The notes beneath the pieces are model-generated. The model was not told the origin of the DNA, searched no databases, and was given only the letters and a program-made list of their open reading frames with translations. A stretch of DNA of 64,000 nucleotides from Dipteris shenzhenensis. Its lineage: Eukaryota; Polypodiophyta; Polypodiopsida; Gleicheniales. Every line of letters starts with the position of its first letter. Within the stretch, counting starts at the first letter, position 1. Positions 21,501 through 30,289 of the stretch are shown here, in pieces. A program made the translations under genes and the position numbers. The stretch lies in NCBI GenBank assembly GCA_047967505.1, contig CM106541.1; one strand, given 5' to 3'.

Positions 21501-21983
21501 TGGGCACTGGGCAGCCACATGTCCCTCTTTGCCGCACTTGAAGCATTTCCCATCTCTATGGAATTCAGCTATCTGTTCAGGGGTGAATAGAGATTTGCCT
21601 TTATAAGCCTTTGAAAACTGAGTACCCCTCGGCTTTTGAGGCTGAAACCCTTTCTTTTCAACCTTGGGATACTCTTTCTTTTCGGATTTTGAAAAATTAG
21701 TTTTCTTTCTTTCGGCACGTCCTGTATGCAAGGATAGTACTGTGGATGGATCTTGTAACGGCACAAGACTAGCTACTGAAGCTGAATGCATAAGGTCTTG
21801 AATGTTCTTTGCCCCCAAAGCATTCACTACTGCCTGGATTCTTGGAGTGAGACCTGCTCTATACTTTCTCATTTGGGTTCCTTTGGAGATCTTTTTGAAA
21901 GGTGCAACCTGCAAATAAGCATCCCAAAACTTTGGTTGTACACATCCATTGTATCTCCTGCATCCATATGCAAAATGTCCCAA
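18530..21983 (-). pseudogene. Gypsy G1 pol: protease, RT, RNase H, integrase, chromodomain
   Basis: This is the polyprotein of G1, read right to left. A zinc knuckle [14 protein letters not shown] (about 21520-21560) ends gag. The protease motif is [12 protein letters not shown], where family members have D-S/T-G. RT follows with [21 protein letters not shown] and, after a frameshift at about 20358, TFFDDILVFSK. RNase H spans about 19500-19900 with one TGA at 19793-19795. The integrase zinc finger ends in CLMCQKVKYDRR, then TMDFIFYLP and IVSDRDPR. Here a deletion (about 18925) removes the rest of the core including the catalytic Glu. A chromodomain (YLVKFKNYTTLDPKWMDE) closes the ORF. Confidence 0.9.
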
Positions 21984-22692
21984 TCTTGAAGAACATGGTC
22001 TCTAAACTGTTTAGGCATAAACTGCTGGTAGAAGGCTTTCTTGAAGTCCTTCCACTTCCTTGGGGCTGACCCATCTGTGGTCTGTGCACTCCACCATGCA
22101 CTAGCTGTCGCTGTCAAGTGCAAACTGACCATTCTTAACTTGGAGGATTCTGAAAACTTTTCTGTACGGAATGCAGCATCAAACTGCCTGATGAACTGCA
22201 ATGCTTTGTCAGTATGACCATACTGTCCATTGTAGGTCATAAACTTGACAGATTTACCTCCCTCTTTGAATTCCTTGGTCTCTCTGGAAGACTCTCTCTT
22301 CCTAGACTTCTTGTTTTTCCTTCTTTTCCTTGATGGTTTATCTGATGAAGAAGAAGATACAGAAGTCGAACTTGAGGTAGACGGTGATGGACTAGGAGAT
22401 CGTTGATGATGCCTCGATCTCTTCCTGCTATGAGACCGTCCCCTATGAGATCTCTCTTTCTTTGGCTGTACACGAGAGTGTGCCTCTGGCATTGGCACGT
22501 CATATACTGCATTAGGCATAGCTTCTGTTTGAAACAAATGCTAAGCCCTTGGATCCTTTCTGAGATTTTCCATCTCTTGTATACGAGTGCGTACCATCTG
22601 CTCAAATTCTTGCTGAGTTTGTTGCACACTTCTCTGATTTGGATGCGCATCCCTATCTTGTGAATCCCACTGGATAGGTGATTGAGCCATCT
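21869..22692 (-). pseudogene. Gypsy G1 gag
   Basis: Gag starts at ATG 22692-22690 (MAQSPIQWDSQDRD). It has an in-frame TAG at about 22541-22543, then an Arg/Ser-rich RS-like stretch, and a Retrotrans_gag domain ([36 protein letters not shown]). A frameshift near 21940-21960 passes to the frame that continues into pol. The RS-rich stretch resembles nuclear SR-protein tails and may be RNA-binding; that is inference. Confidence 0.85.
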
Positions 22693-24053
22693 TCTTACAA
22701 CTCGTTTGAGATCTGCAAATTTCTCGCACACACACTGTGTATGCAACTGATGCACGCAGCCTTCGCTTTTCAAAGAGAAAATTTACCTCAACAAGAGGTG
22801 TCTTGCATTCACAATCTATGCCAGTACTGGCTGTCAATTCAAGGCATATACCCACACAGTTGCCAAAACATCAACAACTATATTGCCCCTTTTCTGGCTA
22901 CTGCAAATGACTTCAAAAAGCATCTGTTTTTCCCTCTTTTCACTGCTCAAAGGCATGCATACTCTTTTTCTGCAAATCTCTGTTTTCTCTGCTTTTCTGC
23001 TGCTTTTCTGACAGTAAAAGTCTGACAGGCAGGTGAAATCTACTAGCAGAAACAGTGTCTGCAACTGTCCCTTTTTTTTTTTTTTTTGGGTGGGAAACAA
23101 AACCAGATGAAGTAACTGACTGGTTACTCTAACCAGACTAACTGGCTCTGGTCTGGTTAGTCTGCAACTAGACTAACTGGACTGGTTACACCAACCAAAC
23201 TGGTCTGGTTAGGCCAGATTAACTGGACCAATGTTGAACTAACTGGGTACTGGTTCAACTAACCATAGCTAACTAGCTGTAATTAACTTAACCACGTTTT
23301 CACTAACCACGAGGAATTAACTGTACCAAGGTTAACTTAACCACGGTCCACGGGTCAACAAGGCTGGCTGCCACGTGTCAGTGCCACGTCATCTACTGCA
23401 CGTGTGGACGCCACGTCAGCTGGACCTGCTGGCTGCCACGTCAGCTGTCTATCAAGCCTGCCACGTCAGCGCCATGTGTACGCCTGTGCCACGTCACCTC
23501 TGCAGCCTTCTGGAAACTCAAGCAACGCTTGGTCTCCTTGATGGGCGATGGCGAGTCACGTTGTGTAGCGATGGCGATGGCTCATGATTTCAATGAGGTC
23601 TGCCCAACGGAACACGTTGACGAAAGAATGCCACCCAGAAATACTTTTTGATGCAATCTATCGCTCGTCCATCGCCCATGAGCAGCGTTCACTCCTGCAA
23701 GCCCCCTTTTTTTTTCTGTCAGATGTGTGCTGTTAGGCATCCTGTCGAGATCTTCTTCGTCGTTTCTTTTGCCATCAGATGTGCACCGTCAGATGTGCGC
23801 TGTCAAGCATCCTTTCTATTCCGTCAGATGTACACTCGTGTGTAAGGCAATTCCTTTACGCAACTGTTCAATCTGGACTTAGGGGCTTTCGTGCATTCAT
23901 AGGCTTCGAAGTAAGCATTCCTGTCCCTTCACACTTGAAGCCCTAGACCTTCCAGCTGCCACCTCTTGGGCCAACGCCATCCTTTCTTCGGAATCAACGT
24001 CAAATCTTTACTCTCTTGCTGGATCGTCACAACCTGAGAAGGCTATGAGCCTT
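22693..24053 (-). other. Gypsy G1 leader with three motif arrays
   Basis: This 1.36-kb leader has no convincing ORF. A T16 tract lies near 23072-23088. Arrays: hairpin-forming CTAACCAG/CTGGTTAG words (23108-23350), including perfect 10-bp arms at 23129-23138 and 23151-23160. Five GCCACGTCA words plus CACGTG lie at 23371-23497. Four TCAGATGT words lie at about 23718-23840. Confidence 0.75.
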
Positions 24054-24066
24054 GGCTCTGATACCA
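24054..24066 (-). other. Primer-binding site of gypsy G1
   Basis: The minus strand reads TGGTATCAGAGCC, complementary to initiator Met tRNA. It lies one base inside the 5' LTR. Confidence 0.95.
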
Positions 24067-24067
24067 A

Positions 24068-24920
24068 TGCAATACTAGCTCTCGTAAAAGACAGCAGAGA
24101 CACTCTCATTTGCTCTCCCTCTCTCCCTCTCTCAATAGAGACACTAGGGCCCAAGACAACATGTCGGGCTGGACCCCCCCGAAGGTATTTTATTTCTTGA
24201 AGAGAATCTGTTACAAGAGGTCTAAAATCTAGACTAAGTCTTATCACATGCCACTAAGGGCCATTCTGGAGTCTTCAAAGCACTTGGTCACACGAACCGC
24301 CTCCTAGATGCTTGTTAGGCTCCCGTAGCGCTTAGGAAAAATAACTCTTCCTAGTACCTGCAACAATTAATTAAAGCGCACCACCGTGGCACCCATTAAT
24401 TGTTAGCGCTTTTGCATGCAAATAACACACTGTGGACTAATTCTAGTCACGGTGGGCGTCCCCACTGAATACATGTGCACACCTAACAAATATAAAAAAA
24501 TATATTTATTTCTCTGGTTGACCGGAGTCAACACTCTTGATTATAATAAAGGAGCTTTGACCACGGGTCGAGGCGCCTTAATTATAGCCAAGTCTCTCCA
24601 ACCGAAGTTGGCACATCTTGGTTAACCGTGGTTAACCCTCTTGGCGCATGCCAAGTCTCGTTGACCGAAGTCACCACTCTTTGACCGTAGTCAGCTCTGT
24701 GGTTCTCTGGTTAACCGCAGTTAACCCTCTTGGTAATAAACCAAGTCTTCTTGACCAAAGTCAGGTTTACTTGACCAGAGTCAAGTATCTTTGACCGTAG
24801 TCAATTCTTTGACCATTAAAAGAACTCTTTGACCATAATTAACACATATAAAACTCTTTAATTATGATCAAATAAATGGTCAACTGTACTTTGACTTAGG
24901 ATATTTACATTGTGGTGACA
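24068..24920 (-). repeat. 5' LTR of gypsy G1
   Basis: This 853-bp LTR matches 17577-18517 but lacks an internal block of about 95 bp and differs by small indels. The same dyad array lies at 24516-24885. Two dyads are broken here (for example GTTGAC..GTCACC) that are perfect in the other copy. Confidence 0.95.
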
Positions 24921-25560
24921 GGAGGCTCATGTTGCTGGTCAAAATCCTCTTCTGAGGATGGCAGAGGTAACCAAGATTCAAAGGCATCAAACATGTCAAC
25001 ATCTGGCTTAGCTTTGCAGTCCACAAGAGGAGAAGCTGAATGTTCAGCAAAGATTACATCTCTACTGACAATAATCTTCCCAGTATTTGGTTGATATAAG
25101 CGATACCCTGTGCTCTCCTGGTTGTAACTAATAAATATGCATTTGATTGCCTTGTCATCAAGCTTATGTCTCAGCTGAAATGGTACATGAACATATGCAA
25201 GAGACCCAAAAACTCTCATGTGTGAAAGTGAAGGCTTCCTGCCTTTCCATGCTTCATAAGGTGTAACAGTCTTCAATGCCCGTGTAGGTGATCTATTCAG
25301 CACATAGTTGGCACACATCACTGCATCAAGCCAAAATTTATTGGGCAAAGACTTGGCCTTAAGCATGCATTTGGCCATCTCCATTGTGGACCTGTTTTTC
25401 CTTTCCAAGATTCTGTTGAGGAGTGTAAGGAGTAGTGCATGAGTGAATAATGCCCCGTGAAGACAGAAATGCATCAAACTCCTTAGACATATACTCTCCC
25501 CCCCATTTGTGTTGAGGGTGACAAGCTTGCATCCTGATTCATTCTCAACCATATTCAGCC
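24921..25560 (-). pseudogene. Copia A integrase C-terminal part
   Basis: The reading starts within the integrase core (MVENESGCKLVTL, altered NGGE) and passes through a scrambled stretch to ERKNRSTMEMAKCML, FWLDAVMCANYVLNRSP, PYEAWKGRKP and SRDVIFAEHS. It is cut by gypsy G1 at 24920. On the N-terminal side it is fused at about 25550 to the middle of gag, so zinc knuckle, protease, pre-integrase and the first catalytic Asp are deleted. Confidence 0.8.
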
Positions 25561-26235
25561 ACCTCTGAAAGCAAAAGCAAAGTCACTAGCTGATCAAAAG
25601 AATAGTGGTCTGGATTACCCATGGCCACTAAGCGAAGGGTTGTAGCAAACCCTTGATATGTATCTGGCAGTCCATTCAATGTGGTACTGCCAAGCTGTGA
25701 ATTTGGCACCACCTCATCAATGTTGGCAAGTTGTTCCATGAGGTCCTTGACCTTTGTCAGGTATGCATCCATAGAGTCACCTTCATTCGTGCTGACTTCC
25801 TTAATTGCCTTCTCAAATATGCAACACGTGCCTCATTGTGAATCTGATAGAGAGAAGCCAATTTATCCCAAGCATCCTTTGCTGTCTTGCAAGACCGGAT
25901 GTGTGGAATAATGATTCTTTTGCATGATAAAGCAATACATGAATGTGCATTTGCATCCCTTGCATCCCATCTTGACTGTTCTTGAGTTGGAAGAGTAGCA
26001 GCAGGAGTGCTAGAAGATGAGGCATCAGGAGGAGTACCCCCTGCAAAGGGAACAACAGTAGAGGCAACCACTGTAGCATTGGCTGGCCTGAAATCAACCC
26101 CAGAAACAATATTCCACAAATGGTTTGCAACAAGAATATGTTTCATGAGATAAGACCACATCGGATAGTTGGTGCCATCGAACTTATCATCTTCACGAAG
26201 AACTCCAAGTAAATCTAGATTGTTCCCAGCCATAG
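25561..26235 (-). pseudogene. Copia A gag (N-terminal part)
   Basis: Gag of the copia A/B family begins at an ATG near 26233 with MAGNNLDLLGVLREDDKFDG and contains NYPMWSYLMKHIL, EQSRWDARDANAH and IIIPHIRSCKTAKDAWDKL, the UBN2/Retrotran_gag_2 domain. A frameshift near 25800 leads into MDAYLTKVKDLMEQLANIDE. The product ends at LVTLLL where the internal deletion begins. Confidence 0.85.
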
Positions 26236-27233
26236 CAAATGTAAAACCCTGAAAGACACCTGAAAACCCAAAAGCCTTAAGGCTATCACTGCAAAAAGCT
26301 GTGTGTCCAAAAATGACAGCAAATATCTGCAAATTTCCGATCCAGATCAAAGGGCAAATGCAGATCTGACCCAAATGTGGCTGTGGCAGGCAATGTTCAC
26401 TGCAAAAACAGCAAATCTGGCAAAAGCCCCAAATTTATCGAGGGCAAATAGGCCAACTAGAGGGCAAATGCAAAAAAGTCCCAAATTTTGCTGAAATTTT
26501 TGCAAATGTGACCCAATGTATGCAAATTTGACTCAAAAGTCTTGCAGAAAAGACTCAATGTCTGAAAATCTGACTCAATGTCCTGCAAATGCGACTCAAT
26601 GTTCTCCAATCTGTCCCAATGTATTGCAAACAACAAGAGATTGCAGACCAAATCCCAAAGCCCCAATGTTCTTGCAAAAAATTGCAACCAAAGAAGGTGA
26701 AATGAATTGAAAGCCCCAAAAAATACCAAGGTCCTGCAACACCTGTATGGAGATCTCGAAAGAAGTACTAGCTGTACGGACAGCTCTAGTACAGTGTACG
26801 ATTGTACGGATCAAGTACACTGTACGATGTACGGTGTACGGGTGTATGATCGTACGTTGTACGGATATCTGAAGTACTGCAGTTGTACGGAGGCTCCCAC
26901 GTGTAGGTACATAAGATGTACGTAGTGCAGTACGACGATCAGTACAGACAGTACGGTGATGCAGGTACTGATCTGTACGGCGGGTGCAGGTACAATAGCT
27001 CTAGTACGGAACGGACACGTACGGCACATGTACGTAATAAGTATTGCGTACGGATTAGGTACGACGTACAGCGCAGGTGCAGAGTATGAAACGCAGGTAT
27101 GGGATCTGGTTGTAGGTATAGTTGTCATACCGTACGATTGTACGGGGTGAAGGTACGACTGTACGGATGAAGGGCAGTGAAGCTGAAGAGAGCTGATGTG
27201 AGTCCAGGTGTAGGAGAAGACGAGTCAAACCCT
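26236..27233 (-). other. Copia A leader with GACTCAATGT and GTAC arrays
   Basis: This is untranslated leader of about 1 kb. Proximal to gag (26500-26650) about six units of a (T/G)GACTCAATGT-like motif recur every 20-25 bp. Distal (26762-27165) there are about 30 GTAC words in 400 bp, mostly TGTACGG or GTACGA. No ORF of interest. Confidence 0.8.
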
Positions 27234-27245
27234 GCTCCGATACCA
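27234..27245 (-). other. Primer-binding site of copia A
   Basis: The minus strand reads TGGTATCGGAGC, one mismatch from the initiator Met tRNA complement, one base from the LTR. Confidence 0.85.
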
Positions 27246-27246
27246 C

Positions 27247-27509
27247 TGTAGGATCGAATGAAAGAGAGAGAATGCAGTTTGCAAAAGAGACGATAGATTA
27301 GCCGTCATGTCAAAACTAGGATAATAGGAAAAAGAGAAGTACAAGGTACAAGTACCTAGACCTAGGATTAAGTGTCCTAGGTGTCACATAGGACTAAGTA
27401 TCCTATGTGACCTAAAAGGCACTAACACTACAAGTGCCTTTATTTATGCCTACAAGGCACATACCATGGCCTATAGGACGTCACTAGAACCACCAGGAGA
27501 TGGCCTACA
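27247..27509 (-). repeat. 5' LTR of copia A
   Basis: This 263-bp LTR (ends TGTAGG/CCTACA) is homologous to the plus-strand LTR at 13415-13677 and to both copia B LTRs. Flank AGTAT follows at 27510-27514. Confidence 0.95.
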
Positions 27510-27514
27510 AGTAT

Positions 27515-27638
27515 ATGAGTAGTAACTGTCTTAGGTTGGGACTGCTATGAATGTACATTCTTCTTAATGAAAGGTTCTTTTACAAAAAAAAAGGGTATGT
27601 GTGCGCGTGTGTTTTATAGTAAGTGTCACACACACACT

Positions 27639-27692
<54 letters not shown>

Positions 27693-28260
27693 TTTACACA
27701 TACATTTATACGTATATGTGTATGTGTGCGCTTGCGCGTGCGTTTGCATGGGGGCCAGTTAGATTTCTCTCATTACCTGGCATATATGCAAGTTTTGTGA
27801 AGATGTAATTGCTCTCCTTCTTGGAGGCAATTTTGGCTAATATAATTATCTGGATTTAAAAAAAGGGTGTGTGTGTGTGTGTGTGTACATGTATGTATAG
27901 ATACATACATCCATGTGTATACGTATATGTATACGTGCGTGTGCGCGCATGAGTGTGTACATCTACATATATGTATATGTATATATGTATGCATATGTAC
28001 ATGTATGTATTGCACTATGTTGTGTTTTTAGAGGATGAGTTTGGGAATGTTCCTGGATTCATCTAGGTATATATGTATATTCGTGTGTGTGTGCGTGCGT
28101 GCGCGTGCAATGTACATGTATATGCGTGTGTGGACATGCATATGCACATGTATATGCGTGCGTGTGTGTGGGCGTGTAATGTAAATTATTACAATAAAGA
28201 AGTGTGTGCGCGTGCATGTGTGTAGATGTATGTATGCCTATGTATATGTATATGTATATG

Positions 28261-28294
<34 letters not shown>

Positions 28295-28622
28295 GGTGGC
28301 CTGCAGACAATTAACAGTGAGGGGAATGGCAAAGGATTCTCTTATCCTTTCACAAGATGGCCATTTAGGATATTAGCTTATATTTTGCACCAGATAGACA
28401 TGTTTCTCTTTTTTGGATGCCTAAGGAAAATTTCTCATTTTCTGGGTGTTGGAGGGAAGATATATCACACCATCTAAAGATGGTACAACTTGACTTGTGT
28501 ATAGCCTTGAGTTTAAACAGTTGAACTTTGAAAAAAATAATATATATAAAACAGCTGAACTTTAGATTCATCCATTTTCAGGGTTCTTATGGGTAATAAG
28601 TGTGACTACTGTGGTGTTGCAG
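27515..28622. repeat. Microsatellite-rich TOL intron end
   Basis: Contains (CT)n/(CA)n (27640-27690), (GT)n (27868-27886), TATG/TACA mixtures (27886-28010) and (TG)n (28262-28291). A LINE-type 3' tail (CCTGGCATATATGCAAG..AATATAATTATCTGG, 27770-27866) lies inside. A 62-bp word at 28011-28072 is repeated at 29299-29360. The end (TTGCAG, 28617-28622) is the acceptor of the next TOL exon. Confidence 0.8.
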
Positions 28623-28736
28623 AAAGATATGCAAGTGCGGGACAAGATTTTGTTTCTGTTAGACTCATGGCAAGAAGCTTTTGGTGGACCAAGAGGGAGG
28701 TATCCTCAGTACTACATGGCGTACGATGAGTTGCGG
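28623..28736 (+). CDS. TOL (TOM1-like) gene, second VHS exon
   Basis: An exon of 38 codons: [20 protein letters not shown], then [18 protein letters not shown]. This is the C-terminal helix region of the VHS domain and its highly conserved WQEAFGG..YPQYY motif, diagnostic for plant TOL proteins. The acceptor is TTGCAG; the donor is GTTTGT, a weak but valid GT. Phase is 0 on both sides, so it joins the exon at 9165-9263 in frame across a 19.4-kb intron that contains copia A, gypsy G1 and LINE debris. Confidence 0.9.
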
Positions 28737-29064
28737 GTTTGTGATAACTTACTGATCACTTTCAAGTTCAGTTGGCATACACCCATGCACACAAATTGCA
28801 CTAGAGTTTCTGTTAGAGCTAAAGTATTTATGTTTTCATGCTGCATATACATACATGTGTGTGTGTGTGGGTTTGGCAAATGGCCTTGAAATGGCCTTTT
28901 TCTTTTTTTTGGAATATTTTTTGCCAAAGGGATTTCAGGTGGTCTTTGACTAGAATTTTTTTACCATAAGTTAAAAGCCTGTTAGGTGTATTATGGCAGC
29001 ATTTGATCCTTATTGTGAACCAAGACGACATTCTCAATGTGCTTTATTTGTTTGAATATTGCAG

Positions 29065-29228
29065 CGTTCAGGATTCATGTTTCCAAGAAAGGTGGAGACT
29101 GCTGCTCCAATTTTTACTCCTCCACAAACACATCCTATTGCTGCAAGCTTTCCTTCTCCTCAGCGTTCACCCAATCGTGTGACATCAAGAATGGAGGCAT
29201 CTACACCATCAGATTTGCCTGGTTTAAG
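29065..29228 (+). CDS. TOL (TOM1-like) gene, VHS-GAT linker exon
   Basis: A 164-bp exon encodes RSGFMFPRKVETAAPIFTPP, then QTHPIAASFPSP and ASTPSDLPGL. In TOL proteins the VHS domain is followed by an R(A/S)G..FP motif and a Pro/Thr-rich linker leading to the GAT (ubiquitin-binding) domain. The acceptor is TTGCAG and the donor GTAGAT; the exon ends in phase 2 within the final Ser/Arg codon. The expected GAT exon (QNARGVMDVL-like) was not found between here and 64000, so the next intron is at least 34.7 kb or the gene is broken. Confidence 0.85.
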
Positions 29229-29360
29229 GTAGATTTTTTCATTTCTTGCTTGAAAAAGACTGGGTCAACCTTGTGAGTGACTATCATGAGATTGAAACTG
29301 CACTATGTTGTGTTTTTAGAGGATGAGTTTGGGAATGTTCCTGGATTCATCTAGGTATAT

Positions 29361-30289
29361 GATGTTTCTGTTTTTGTTGTAATTGCGCTGGTGCAGTCAA
29401 GTAATGTCAACAGTAACCAACATAATTTTAAATAATTCTGAATCTGTTCATCTCATCAATTAGTTGTACCATACCAGGGTAACCATTCTTTGTCTGTGCT
29501 ATATGTATGATGATAGAATATGATACTCATATTGTTTTAAGAGTTTCGGCTATTTAAAGGAGGGATGCACTTTAATTCACTCCTTACATAGTATCTTATG
29601 CCAAATCTGTACATAGCAGCCAAAACACTAGCCTTAGTGCCACCATCACTTTTGCATTGTGAGATATATAGAACCAAAATTTATTTTCTACTGGGGATAT
29701 AGGCTCTTTCAAAGCACATCGTTTCATTCCACTTTGGAAAATAACTCACTACACACTGAGCCTAAAACTAAAGACGATATTAGCTTTGTGGGTGTGGGCC
29801 TGAGCGTGTTTGAGTCCCTTAGCAGGCAAAGCCCTTGAAGTGAAATTTTTACTGGCTCAAAACCTTTCTGTTTTGTGTTGAATGGATTAAAAGTGGGGGA
29901 GGGGGGGAGCCAACTTTTGCATCTCTTGATTGATAATAGATGTATCTTTCCTGGCTTGTCCCATCAAGCAGCTAAAAACCATGTCTCATTTTTCTGACTT
30001 ATATAAACATGTTAAAAAAAAGTCAAGTTTTGTATGTTTGAGGGATGGCTGTTTCTTTGTCTGCATTGCTTCGAACAGCCACCATATTCTCATTTCTGTC
30101 CTGACCTGATAAACTGAACCAGTAAAATTACATACACATATAAACTCATACTGATACTGATAGTCAGGACTGCCTGAAATTGATTGAAGGTATGGAATCT
30201 TTCGAAATGCAGATGGCAGTTTATGATGCGAACATAAGCAAAGCTCGTTATTTTTCTTTCTGCTTTTAAGCTTTGTTTCATGTCTCTTT
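29361..30289. other. Intron sequence, nothing recognised
   Basis: AT-rich, single-copy-looking DNA downstream of the third TOL exon. No ORF, repeat family or exon motif recognised. Confidence 0.4.

Larger units (their letters stand above)
17577..24920 (-). mobile_element. Gypsy G1 (chromovirus type), complete with LTRs and GGAGG target duplication
   Basis: This is a 7344-bp Ty3/gypsy element. Target-site duplication GGAGG is at 17572-17576 and 24921-24925. LTRs run 17577-18517 (3') and 24068-24920 (5'), the primer site is at 24054-24066, and the polypurine tract is at 18518-18528. Order gag-protease-RT-RNase H-integrase-chromodomain marks a chromovirus. It is defective: stops, two frameshifts, protease DSG changed to DPG, and an integrase deletion. 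The LTRs differ by several indels, for example about 95 bp (17715-17815) absent from the right copy. Confidence 0.95.
17505..27509 (-). mobile_element. Copia A, 5' half (5' LTR, gag, integrase), carrying nested gypsy G1
   Basis: This is the minus-strand 5' half of copia A. From the right it has a 5' LTR (27247-27509), primer site, leader with two motif arrays, gag and a partial integrase (to 24921). Gypsy G1 (17577-24920) then interrupts it, and 72 bp more of the copia follow (17505-17576). The intact relative at 35300-35410 shows the uninterrupted target. The right flank AGTAT (27510-27514) matches the reversed ATACT after the plus-strand 3' half at 13678. Confidence 0.9.
28011..29360. repeat. 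62-bp direct repeat flanking two TOL exons
   Basis: An identical 62-bp word occurs at 28011-28072 and 29299-29360 in the same orientation, starting TGCACTATGTTGTG and ending ATCTAGGTATAT. The copies lie either side of the TOL exons at 28623 and 29065. The left copy sits inside a microsatellite field, suggesting it is the inserted one. Confidence 0.9.

Noticed and set aside
22678-23025. Plus-strand 115-codon ORF upstream of G1 gag
   Set aside because: Antisense shadow of gag start and leader; no domain.
24054-24066. TGGTATCAGAGC sites as tRNA genes
   Set aside because: Only 12-14 bases match the tRNA 3' end, each beside an LTR; they are primer-binding sites.
26762-27165. GTACGG array as a CRISPR or satellite
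   Set aside because: Spacing is irregular, the units are 6-7 bp and the spacers are not unique; it lies in a retrotransposon leader of a plant genome.
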